Assembly: GCA_031284025.1 (NCBI GenBank)
Contig: JAITAR010000061.1
Location: 1 to 15,175 of the forward strand
Reading direction: 5' to 3'
Source of the DNA: Rickettsiales bacterium
Lineage (GTDB): Bacteria > Pseudomonadota > Alphaproteobacteria > Rickettsiales > UBA1997
Length of the DNA stretch: 15,175 bases
Each line of letters opens with the position of its first letter. Positions within the stretch are counted from its first letter, which is position 1. This document shows, one piece after another, positions 7,561 to 15,175 of the stretch. The translations under genes were made by a program, and so were the position numbers. The notes under the pieces are model-generated. The model saw nothing but the letters and a program-made list of their open reading frames with translations, was not told the origin of the DNA and made no database searches.

Positions 7561-10500
7561 ATGAAAATAAATAATTTTTTTACCATTTTGGCGGTTTTTC
7601 TGCTGGCACACACCATGCTCTGCACAGTTGCCATTGCCTTACCATTGGTGGAAAATACAAAAGAAGATTTAAAAGATTTTTCTGATAGTTTTAGTGGCAG
7701 TAATAAGAATTGTCTAACTAATGTTTCTGGAGGAGGTGAATATTGCTATACAAGTACTAAAAGAACTCTAGGCGATGATAACGACATACCGAGTTTTATT
7801 GCCGCCATGAGTAAAAACCCTCTAAAAACGATACAAACTGTCATAAATGCTATCCCTGGCATGAATCTCATTGTACCGCCGATACAATATATGGTAGCTA
7901 TTGGCATACTATCACTTACCGATGGTGAAGAAAGTGAGGGCGAAGTTAAAGAAGGTGGTGCGGATTTTCTAGAGGGGTTGATTATGGCCGGTGGCATGAT
8001 CGTCAATATGATAAGCCCTAGCGATTCAGAAGGTATCAGTGCTGTAGCTTTAGAAACTATATTTCAAGCCAATCTGCATTGCAAGTATCAAAAGGTATAC
8101 TTGGAAGAAACGCAATTTCTAACAAAAATGGAAACAAGTCCAGATGGTGGATATCCAGTATTTCCAATATATCCAATGGTAATACCGGTCGATGAGAACA
8201 CTGGCCAGTGTAGTCTGAAACCAATTTTAACCAGTCATATGAGACCCATGATATTTGGAAATGCCGTCAATACAAAATGTTCCTTTTCCTATAGCGCCAC
8301 CAGTGACACATGTTTGGAGAAATTGGGTATTCCTATTTTTACCGAATATACTATACAGGTTCCTATAGTTGCGTCCATCTGCGCAATTGGCGGTGGCATA
8401 GGTGGGGTTATATCTGCCATAGGGAGTACAGTTGCTACGGCAGTAACTCTGTTTCTGGACAACAAACTAGCTCTTGATCCAATAGTCATGAAAGCTGTAA
8501 TTAATACCCAGAATTTTTTGGAGATCGTATTTGATCTCGTGGCATCAATAATTTCCGGTAGCTGGATCTGCCTCGGGGCAAAAGTCCAAATGGCGAGAGC
8601 GATGGAAAGCATTGCGAATCTAACTCTGAACATAGTGGCCTTGCAACAATATAATAAGGCATATTCAGCCATACAAAATGTGACATTTTGTGGCCACGAT
8701 TGGCTTAGCTATAAAAAAACAGAGGATGGAAAATATTGGATCAGAGGTAACTATGAGTATTCTCACTATAAATATGTGATAGACAAAATTGAAGGTGTAG
8801 GGAACAGTTCTGATGAGGAAGCAACTAGAGAAGTAAAAAATAAAGTATTCAGAGAATATACCTACGGTGGTAGAGAATATGATTCTGGATTGCCAGAGCT
8901 TACCGTTAGCAGCGCCAGTGACAATAGAGCAAACTATCTGCTCTACGACATTGTCTATTGTATTGATCCCAGAACCGATGAACAGAAGGGTTTTGATACA
9001 CTTGGTCAAAGATATTACATGAGAGGCAATGAAAGGGCCAACTTTGCCTGCAGTAGATTCTTCTATGATGGTGAAAGCGGCTGTTATCTGCATTCATCCG
9101 ACGTATCGGATGAGGACAAGGAAAGTGGTGAATTTATAGTGAAAGATTTTAAGTCAATACCTTCACTGGGTTTCAAAAATAATTCATATTTTTCCTCAAC
9201 CAGAAATGCCACTGAAAGTGCTCAATTTACAGAAAGTCAATCGACTAGCACAGATAGCCAAATATATGAGAAAATATTCTATACGATACTGGGACGTAAA
9301 TTAGGTAAGGTAATAAATGATAACAAATACTATCTGGTTTCAAACGAAAAATACAGCAGAAAATGCCAAGAGGTATTTATAGAAGCCAGAAAATGCTGTA
9401 AACACAGAAGTAAAAATATGGTTTGTCTTGAAGATAAAACTAAAAATAGGACTAATGCTAACAGACATACATTTTGTTTTTCCAATATAGTAGAGGGCTA
9501 TGATGCACCTAGTTCAAATTTGTTCACTTTTCTAAAAGAACGTAATAAAGATCTTGATAAATCCACCTGTTACATAGGAGGAACAAGTTTTGAAACGGGA
9601 AAGAAAAAAAATACAAATTTTGTGTGTGTTTTTAGCCATGATATGTGCCCCTATGATTTTAAATTAAACGCCGGTTTGAATTACAGAGCTAGCTACTGCG
9701 ATACCAATTATTTTACAAACTACCAGGATCCAGTGAGCATATTGACCAGAGAGGCAACACATTTTAATGCGGCGACATGCAGAGAAGGTTTATTTTCTGA
9801 AAAATTTAGAAAAAAATATAAGGACAGTTTTGGTGGCAGTGGAGGGACAAAATTTGCCGCGTTCATGTACAAACAGGTACAGAAAGACATGAACAATTTT
9901 AATGAGGGTGATTTTGAGAAGATATATAATTTTGACGGCGTCAATAGAGATGAAACAACTATTTCGCAGCCTTTTACCAGACAGTACTTTTCCAACTACA
10001 ACAGTGATGATATAGATGTAATCAGGCAATATGGCTTCAGAATTAGAAATCTATCCGATAGTAGCAAAGTAGAACTGCTTAGTCTCAGTAACTCCGATGT
10101 TAATAAATTAAAATCCAGTGCTTTTGGAAAGGTAAAAAATTTCTGTCAGTACAGAGCACACTGTGTAGAAGTTGAGAGAGAAGAGAACTATGGTGATAGT
10201 AGTATTCCCGCTTCTCTATTTCTCGATTCTTCTTGCAGCGGCACTACTAGCAATTCTAGAAATATTTTGCCAGATAACGGTGGTGGCCTTCCAAGACAAC
10301 TTTCTGCTCCAGTTGTTGAATGTATCTTTGAAAGTTTGAAAAATCTTATTCAAGGAATTGCTGGCAACAGTTTATGTGAGGATCAGGCAAATTTGAATAG
10401 TAACGGTTTCTGTGGAACAGACAGTGAAAATACTGTTCTGCAGCACTTGAATAGTGGAGACAGAGCCTTTTTTGCTGGCAAATATAAGATGATAGATGGA

Positions 10501-13062
10501 AAATTTATAGTTAAAAATCAAACATTGCCAGATTCCTATAATCCTTTTCTAAAAATACAAAAGTATTTTATAAGTATCATAAGAGCTGCTCTAGCACTAT
10601 TTATGGCGATTTATTTCTACAAACAGCTCATAACCGGCAGCATGGAAAGTTTTATAAAGCCGGAAAATCTTTCTAAGTTAGTTTTTACTCTATTCAAATT
10701 TGTCATAGTAATATGGTTGATATTTTACAACGGCTGGCAGCAGGGGGCCTATAGCTATCTGGTAAACTTTTCTACCGCGGGCTATTCCTTCGTCAACAAT
10801 ATTTTCACCAAAGTGGTAAAAAATCCTAAAAATCAAATAATAAACTTTGCCGGTGAAGAAAAAAGGCTCAGAGTAATTCAAAGAGATCATATAACTGAGG
10901 AAGAAAAAGAACTTATTCTATGCTTCAAATACAATATTCTCGATAAAATTACCTTTGCAATGAGGGATTCCTATGGGAAATGTCCAAGAGGGTTTTATAG
11001 CAATTATATAGCAAACTATAGTGAAGCGGCACAGATAATTGTTAAAAAAAGAGCCGAAAAGAGACAGGTTGAACCTAACATAGTGATAGCCAATAACGCA
11101 GAAATTTCAAAATTACTATATTTTGTCGATAGCTATAACAAAACAAATCAGAACAAATTAATAATAGAGATTAAAACGGGAGAAAATTCCTGGGGATCAC
11201 ATTTGGATGATGGTCATCTGTGGGAACCCAACTACGATGGCTGTTATTTCGATACTTCGGAATATAGAGAAGACAAAAATTATCTTTCAATGTTCGACAC
11301 CTTGGATTGTAAACTAATAAGATATCTTGGCTATTCTACTAACAATATGGCGCCAAATCTGATATTATACAGCGTTATTATGTTAGTGCCATCTCTTATA
11401 TTTCCTGACGGACTAATTTCTAGCATAATTAGTGGCATCGGCGCCTTTTTGTTTGGGCTAATGATGACATTCATATTCATAATTTTTAACATAGTTATAA
11501 AAACAATATATCTGTTTACATCTGCATTTTTCACACTATCCGTACTAATATTTTTATCTCCAATAATTCTGCCACTGATGTTTTTCGAAAAAACTAAGAA
11601 AATTTTTGATTCATGGGTTGAAAATATTATGGATTCGATAATTAAACCGATACTAAATTTTGCTTTTACAATAATCTACGTGAATATCATGGATATGATT
11701 CTTCTTAAAAATGCAACATTTGAAAAACACAGTAATATAGGTAGGGGAGCAGGCCTGGTTTGTCCAGTCAATGCCTCGAGTTTTATATGTCTGATCAACG
11801 GTTTTCCAGTTGTTAGTCAAATAAAAATATTGTTTACGGCTGGCCTATTTAATGTACTCATCGATGCCGTGATTATATTCCTATTTTTCCAGCTATCTGA
11901 CAGCATATTGGATGATGTGGATACGATATCTTCGAGCATATTTAAACTTTTAGGTGATAGTCCAAGTGGAAAAACTGTAGGTAGTAGCTCCCTGCTTAAT
12001 CCTAAGACCTTTGGAGCTCAGGGTGTTAGTGAATCTTTAGAATCGGCTATGGAAGCTGGCAAAAAGCTTGAGAATTTCAGGGCGACCTATATAAATAATG
12101 CTCCCGGTGCTGCTCTAGAGGCAGTGCGAAGGACTTCTGCGGATGCCGCAAAAACTGCCGACGAAGCAGGTAATAAAAAGTTAGCTAGTGTACTAGGAGC
12201 TCCTGCAGCTCTTATAGAAGGTGTGGGTAACAAAAAAGATAAGCTTGTAAATAGAGTCGCCTCCCTTAAGGATAATCTCAAAAATAGGGCATCTGACTTT
12301 ACAGAGAAAAAAGCCAAAGTATTAAAAAGAAAGATAGAGGCATTAAAAGGTGGTTCAAAGCCTAGTGATAAAAATAATGACGGTGTTACAGCTGCTTCTA
12401 AGCCGGAAACTGATAGAAGAACATCACCAACGTCTACGGATGCAGCGGATAATGACTCTGAATCTGAAATTTACCCTAGTTCCGAAAGTGACTCGAAATC
12501 CGACAATTCTGCTGACAGAAAAGGACAAGATGAAAATAAATCGAAAAATCAGGAGGACGATAAAATACATAGCGAAGACAGCGCGTCGAATAAACAGAAA
12601 GACACCACCAATGCAGATACAATGGTCGACAGAGCAGATAAAATTCGCAATGGAGATGAGAACGATAGTATGTCAGATGAGGAAACATTCAGCGAATCGT
12701 ATCCAAGCGACAATGATAGAAGTGACCAAGACGGTGATGTAGGAAGTCAAAAGAATGGAGAAAAGACTGATGAGAAAAAGAATAAAAAAGGTAAAAAAGA
12801 ATCAGAGAAAACAGATGATACTGCATTAGACGATGATTTTGATGAAGAAGACGACGAGGACATAAAAGTCGAACGGCAGGATTATGTTAACGAACCTGGA
12901 AAAATCGATAAAAAAACTAAACAAAAAAAAGACAGCGGTAGTGGAGAAAATAAGCTCGATAACGAGCAAAACAATGAAGAAGGGGAGGTTGCACCACCAG
13001 CTAGAGAAAATGACGATGAAAACATCAAACGCGTCGACAGCGATGTGTATACTAAGAAATAA
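7561..13062 (+). CDS. virB6: Very large VirB6-family T4SS membrane protein, paralog 2
   Basis: This second VirB6 paralog has 1833 aa. The signal peptide covers about 1-26 (cut after AIA). Hydrophobic N-terminal segments lie near 100-118, 135-152, 265-298 and 318-361. A cysteine-rich domain has 20 cysteines between 377 and 951. Membrane-core segments lie near 1001-1022, 1038-1057, 1265-1341, 1355-1380 and 1420-1445. Blocks shared with VirB6-1 include FDTLDCKLIRYLGY (1245-1258) and LSPIILPLMFFEKTK (1332-1346). It has about 115 extra residues at 1085-1220. From 1450 the chain is an Ala/Lys-rich, helix-prone stretch (1485-1600) and then a highly charged acidic tail with EIYPSS (Y1638) and ESYPSD (Y1714). 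GAGGT at 7551-7555, 5 nt from the ATG, sets the start. It is the last gene of the operon, 31 nt after virB6-1 and convergent with radA. Confidence 0.92.
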   Translation: MKINNFFTILAVFLLAHTMLCTVAIALPLVENTKEDLKDFSDSFSGSNKNCLTNVSGGGEYCYTSTKRTLGDDNDIPSFIAAMSKNPLKTIQTVINAIPGMNLIVPPIQYMVAIGILSLTDGEESEGEVKEGGADFLEGLIMAGGMIVNMISPSDSEGISAVALETIFQANLHCKYQKVYLEETQFLTKMETSPDGGYPVFPIYPMVIPVDENTGQCSLKPILTSHMRPMIFGNAVNTKCSFSYSATSDTCLEKLGIPIFTEYTIQVPIVASICAIGGGIGGVISAIGSTVATAVTLFLDNKLALDPIVMKAVINTQNFLEIVFDLVASIISGSWICLGAKVQMARAMESIANLTLNIVALQQYNKAYSAIQNVTFCGHDWLSYKKTEDGKYWIRGNYEYSHYKYVIDKIEGVGNSSDEEATREVKNKVFREYTYGGREYDSGLPELTVSSASDNRANYLLYDIVYCIDPRTDEQKGFDTLGQRYYMRGNERANFACSRFFYDGESGCYLHSSDVSDEDKESGEFIVKDFKSIPSLGFKNNSYFSSTRNATESAQFTESQSTSTDSQIYEKIFYTILGRKLGKVINDNKYYLVSNEKYSRKCQEVFIEARKCCKHRSKNMVCLEDKTKNRTNANRHTFCFSNIVEGYDAPSSNLFTFLKERNKDLDKSTCYIGGTSFETGKKKNTNFVCVFSHDMCPYDFKLNAGLNYRASYCDTNYFTNYQDPVSILTREATHFNAATCREGLFSEKFRKKYKDSFGGSGGTKFAAFMYKQVQKDMNNFNEGDFEKIYNFDGVNRDETTISQPFTRQYFSNYNSDDIDVIRQYGFRIRNLSDSSKVELLSLSNSDVNKLKSSAFGKVKNFCQYRAHCVEVEREENYGDSSIPASLFLDSSCSGTTSNSRNILPDNGGGLPRQLSAPVVECIFESLKNLIQGIAGNSLCEDQANLNSNGFCGTDSENTVLQHLNSGDRAFFAGKYKMIDGKFIVKNQTLPDSYNPFLKIQKYFISIIRAALALFMAIYFYKQLITGSMESFIKPENLSKLVFTLFKFVIVIWLIFYNGWQQGAYSYLVNFSTAGYSFVNNIFTKVVKNPKNQIINFAGEEKRLRVIQRDHITEEEKELILCFKYNILDKITFAMRDSYGKCPRGFYSNYIANYSEAAQIIVKKRAEKRQVEPNIVIANNAEISKLLYFVDSYNKTNQNKLIIEIKTGENSWGSHLDDGHLWEPNYDGCYFDTSEYREDKNYLSMFDTLDCKLIRYLGYSTNNMAPNLILYSVIMLVPSLIFPDGLISSIISGIGAFLFGLMMTFIFIIFNIVIKTIYLFTSAFFTLSVLIFLSPIILPLMFFEKTKKIFDSWVENIMDSIIKPILNFAFTIIYVNIMDMILLKNATFEKHSNIGRGAGLVCPVNASSFICLINGFPVVSQIKILFTAGLFNVLIDAVIIFLFFQLSDSILDDVDTISSSIFKLLGDSPSGKTVGSSSLLNPKTFGAQGVSESLESAMEAGKKLENFRATYINNAPGAALEAVRRTSADAAKTADEAGNKKLASVLGAPAALIEGVGNKKDKLVNRVASLKDNLKNRASDFTEKKAKVLKRKIEALKGGSKPSDKNNDGVTAASKPETDRRTSPTSTDAADNDSESEIYPSSESDSKSDNSADRKGQDENKSKNQEDDKIHSEDSASNKQKDTTNADTMVDRADKIRNGDENDSMSDEETFSESYPSDNDRSDQDGDVGSQKNGEKTDEKKNKKGKKESEKTDDTALDDDFDEEDDEDIKVERQDYVNEPGKIDKKTKQKKDSGSGENKLDNEQNNEEGEVAPPARENDDENIKRVDSDVYTKK

Positions 13063-13065
13063 AAA

Positions 13066-14448
13066 TTATTTTTTGAAAAAGATAGCTAGATCTCTTAGAT
13101 GTTTGAGAGCAATAATTTCAAGTTTGTAGCTGTCTCTTTTAAAAGTTTTTAATTTGTTGATGTCGTCTGGCACTATAGCCTTTCTAAAACCAAGTTTTTC
13201 CGCCTCTTTGATTCTATGGTCAATCTGAGAAATCATTCTAACTTCACCGGATAATCCTATTTCTCCCATAAAAATATAGTCTCTAGGAATTGCAATGTCT
13301 CGGTAAGCTGATATCAGAGCCGCTGCAACTGCTAAATCGGCAGCTGGCTCCTCTATCCTGAGACCGCCCACTATGTTTAGGTATACCTCTTTGTCGTACA
13401 AACCTATACCAAATCTAGAACTTATGACAGCAATTATCATCGCTAATCTGTTTTGGTCCCAGCCAACGACCGCTCTCCGTGGACTTGGCATATAGGATGG
13501 AGCAATAAGTGCCTGTATTTCGGCCAATAGAGATCTGCTACCCTCCATACCGGCAAATACCGCCGAGCCGCTAACCAAATCTTCTCTAGAAGAAAGAAAT
13601 AGTTGTGAAGGATTCAGTACTTCACCTAGCCCTGTGTCATGCATTTCAAAAATTCCTATTTCATTAGCAGCTCCAAACCTATTTTTTATACTTCTAAGTA
13701 TGCGGAATTTAAATTCTCTGTCGCCTTCAAAATACAGGACGGTATCAACCATATGTTCCAAAACCTTTGGGCCTGCTATCTGCCCATCCTTATTAACATG
13801 GCTAACTATAAAAATGATTATATTTTTAGATTTTGCCAGAGCTATCAGTTCACTGCCACAAAATCTAACTTGAGATATAGTGCCGGCAGCTGATGATAGT
13901 TCTGGACTAAATACTGTCTGTATAGAATCTATTACAACAACTTCTGGCTGCTGTTTTAGCAGCGAACATATAATATCTCCAATGGAGGAGACGGATGCAA
14001 TCTTTACATTTGATTTTTCCAGATGCAGCCTAGTTGCTCGCATCTTAACCTGATTTACCGACTCTTCACCGGATATGTACAACGCATTTAAATCTTTATT
14101 GGCTATACTACACAACACTTGTAGCAGTAAAGTAGATTTACCTATACCTGGGTCCCCACCTATAAGGATGGCTGAACCTCTAACAACTCCGCCACCAAGA
14201 ACTCTATTCAACTCACCAATCCCGGTGTCAATGCGTAGTGTATCAATAATTTTCTCATCTAGATTTTCAAAGATAACTTCTCTGGAATTTAACAGTAATT
14301 TCTGAACTTTTTCGTCCTGTGGCACGGAGCCACCATCCTCCATCTCCTCCACTATAGAATTCCAAGCTTCACATTCGCTACATCGACCATTCCATTTTTT
14401 GTGAACGGCTCCACAATTTTGGCAGATGAAAATTGATTTCTGCTGCAT
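13066..14448 (-). CDS. radA: DNA repair protein RadA
   Basis: RadA (Sms) is a RecA-related hexameric helicase that promotes branch migration during recombinational repair. At 460 aa it has the usual length. An N-terminal C4 zinc finger uses C9, C12, C23 and C26 (CQNCG, then CSEC). The RecA-like core has Walker A GGDPGIGKS at 97-105, Walker B VVIDS at 171-175 and the family-specific KNRFG at 255-259. The C-terminal Lon-protease-like domain (about 275-430) contains GGLRIEEPAADLAVAAAL and GEIGLSGEVR and, as in other RadA proteins, serves as a scaffold rather than a protease. All key residues are present. The ATG at 14448 places the zinc finger at the usual distance. It lies 65 nt downstream of the partial gene on the same strand. 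Its stop is 3 nt from the stop of virB6-2. Confidence 0.97.
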   Translation of the reverse strand: MQQKSIFICQNCGAVHKKWNGRCSECEAWNSIVEEMEDGGSVPQDEKVQKLLLNSREVIFENLDEKIIDTLRIDTGIGELNRVLGGGVVRGSAILIGGDPGIGKSTLLLQVLCSIANKDLNALYISGEESVNQVKMRATRLHLEKSNVKIASVSSIGDIICSLLKQQPEVVVIDSIQTVFSPELSSAAGTISQVRFCGSELIALAKSKNIIIFIVSHVNKDGQIAGPKVLEHMVDTVLYFEGDREFKFRILRSIKNRFGAANEIGIFEMHDTGLGEVLNPSQLFLSSREDLVSGSAVFAGMEGSRSLLAEIQALIAPSYMPSPRRAVVGWDQNRLAMIIAVISSRFGIGLYDKEVYLNIVGGLRIEEPAADLAVAAALISAYRDIAIPRDYIFMGEIGLSGEVRMISQIDHRIKEAEKLGFRKAIVPDDINKLKTFKRDSYKLEIIALKHLRDLAIFFKK

Positions 14449-14513
14449 TCTACCACTAGTAAAATTATGCCGAAGAAAACAATAGCTAGGTCAATTAACT
14501 TTGTCCAGTAACT

Positions 14514-15175
14514 TTATAGATGAGGACCTTCTACCTTTACTGTGCTTACTCTTTTTGTACTAAGGGGAACATATGACGACATATTGTTAGACTGTGTTTT
14601 CTGAGGTGACAGATTCTTGAGATGTTGATTATTCTGAATATCCTTGGAAGTTGGCACACTATTTTCTACTGCACTAGGCTTTTGATTTTTAGCCGCATTC
14701 TCACCATTATCCACAGAATTTTTGCCATTCTTTCCATTGTCAAAGCTAATAGCATTTTTTTCTTTGGAAGATGCGTTATTTTCTCTAGAGTTAAATTTGA
14801 CTTCGCTGCTCTCACTGGGATATATATTTGAATTTTCTTCCTTAGAATTAGATTTGACTTTATCGTCACCGTCACCGGGATAATATGTGTCTTCCTCTTC
14901 CGGTCCAGATTCAACTTTATTTTCTTTCTCTTTACTTTCAGTACCAAAACTAGCTGGACTATTTTTTTCATCTTCTCCAGTACCAAAATTAGCTGGATTA
15001 TTCTCTTCACTTTCAGTACCAAAACTAGCTGGACTATTTTTTTCATATTCTCCAGTACCAAAACTAGCTGGACTATTATTCGGTGATGATTCATGATTTT
15101 TTTCGTGTTCTTCATCAGCTTTTATACTCCTACTTGGGAATTTTGGCAGTAATTTCAAGTCCGCCAGAAGCACAG
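14514..15175 (-). CDS. C-terminal part of an acidic repeat protein, cut by the window edge
   Basis: Only the last ~220 codons are inside the window; the frame is open to the right edge, so the start lies outside. I do not recognise a family. The visible part has no membrane segment or cysteine and is dominated by Ser, Asn, Glu, Lys and Asp, so it is probably disordered. It begins with a short LLADLKLLPKFPSRS stretch that may end a folded domain. Four copies of a 12-13 residue unit (SPASFGT plus an acidic run) follow. Next come two Tyr-Pro motifs (TYYPGD and NIYPSE, 20 residues apart) and a C-terminus that turns basic (STKRVSTVKVEGPHL). The Tyr-Pro motifs and acidic composition match the VirB6 tails. 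It could be another T4SS component (a VirB6 or VirD4 tail) or a secreted effector; the window cannot tell which. It is probably upstream of radA in one transcription unit. Confidence 0.75.
   Translation of the reverse strand, partial: VLLADLKLLPKFPSRSIKADEEHEKNHESSPNNSPASFGTGEYEKNSPASFGTESEENNPANFGTGEDEKNSPASFGTESKEKENKVESGPEEEDTYYPGDGDDKVKSNSKEENSNIYPSESSEVKFNSRENNASSKEKNAISFDNGKNGKNSVDNGENAAKNQKPSAVENSVPTSKDIQNNQHLKNLSPQKTQSNNMSSYVPLSTKRVSTVKVEGPHL
14785..14930 (-). repeat. Degenerate ~60-bp repeat carrying the Tyr-Pro motif
   Basis: The two Tyr-Pro codon pairs of the partial gene (tyrosine codons 14880-14882 and 14820-14822) are exactly 60 nt apart. Flanking residues align imperfectly: KVESGPEEEDTYYPGDG, DKVKSNSKEENSNIYPSES, then EVKFNSRENNASS without a Tyr-Pro. 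I read this as an old tandem repeat of about 20 codons, with the third copy lacking the motif. Confidence 0.5.
14926..15093 (-). repeat. Tandem repeat with 75-bp higher-order structure
   Basis: Four units start with GTACCAAAA on the + strand at 14941, 14980, 15016 and 15055, spaced 39, 36 and 39 bp. They encode the SPASFGT-acidic units of the partial gene. Alternate units are more alike than neighbours: 14941-14979 and 15016-15054 differ at one base. The block 14926-15000 matches 15001-15075 with about four differences. A 75-bp pair was therefore probably duplicated recently, on top of an older duplication of the basic unit. The outermost copy (15055 onward) has diverged most. Confidence 0.85.

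Noticed and set aside
12350..12742. 130-codon + strand frame inside the virB6-2 tail
   Set aside because: Shifted-frame shadow of the low-complexity acidic tail; no ribosome binding site.
13058..13075. Bidirectional terminator between virB6-2 and radA
   Set aside because: The inverted repeat is A/T only, about 6 bp, with no GC-rich stem; too weak to call.
14340..14516. Open stretch overlapping the radA start with a membrane-like segment (LAIVFFGIILLVVE)
   Set aside because: No ATG, GTG or TTG starts this frame before the hydrophobic part, and it ends inside radA; probably chance in AT-rich DNA.
14666..15115. 149-codon overlapping frame on the - strand with repeated basic/hydrophobic units
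   Set aside because: It is the shifted reading of the tandem repeat in the partial gene; its repeats mirror the 39/36-bp DNA repeat, and the composition is implausible for a protein.

Overview
The window looks like a chromosomal segment of an obligate intracellular alphaproteobacterium of the order Rickettsiales. The evidence is an AT-rich genome carrying virB3-virB4 followed directly by very large, duplicated, cysteine-rich VirB6 proteins with long acidic tails. That arrangement is the Rickettsiales vir-homolog (rvh) type IV secretion system (T4SS). I cannot fix the family. Anaplasmataceae usually have sodB before virB3 and four virB6 genes, and Rickettsia have five virB6 genes. Here virB3 is divergent from rpsP and only two virB6 genes follow, so the layout matches neither well-known pattern.

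Layout. 1-365: no convincing protein gene; a GC-richer, hairpin-rich stretch (about 190-365) may be a structured RNA. 366-677 (-): rpsP, ribosomal protein bS16. 678-920: divergent intergenic region with -10-like boxes on both strands, a 6-4-6 inverted repeat and a 13-bp direct repeat just before virB3. 921-13062 (+): virB3, virB4, virB6-1 and virB6-2, a tight operon with gaps of -1, 1 and 31 nt, apparently transcribed together. 13066-14448 (-): radA, convergent with virB6-2 with only 3 nt between stop codons. 14514-15175 (-): the 3' end of a gene entering from the right edge, encoding an acidic, repeat-rich, probably disordered C-terminus.

How the genes work together. VirB3 and the VirB4 ATPase form the inner-membrane base of the T4SS. 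The two VirB6 proteins (1294 and 1833 aa) share an architecture: signal peptide, N-terminal membrane segments, a large cysteine-rich domain probably outside the cytoplasm, a TrbL/VirB6-type membrane core, and an acidic tail. They are clearly diverged paralogs.

The most interesting observation is a short tyrosine-proline motif in an acidic/serine-rich setting (roughly [E/S/N]-x-Y-P-[S/N/G]). It occurs exactly twice in each of three different proteins: the tails of VirB6-1 and VirB6-2, and the unidentified repeat protein beyond radA. The three tails otherwise show little similarity and use different codons at the motif. This suggests a selected linear motif shared by T4SS components and a possible partner or effector.
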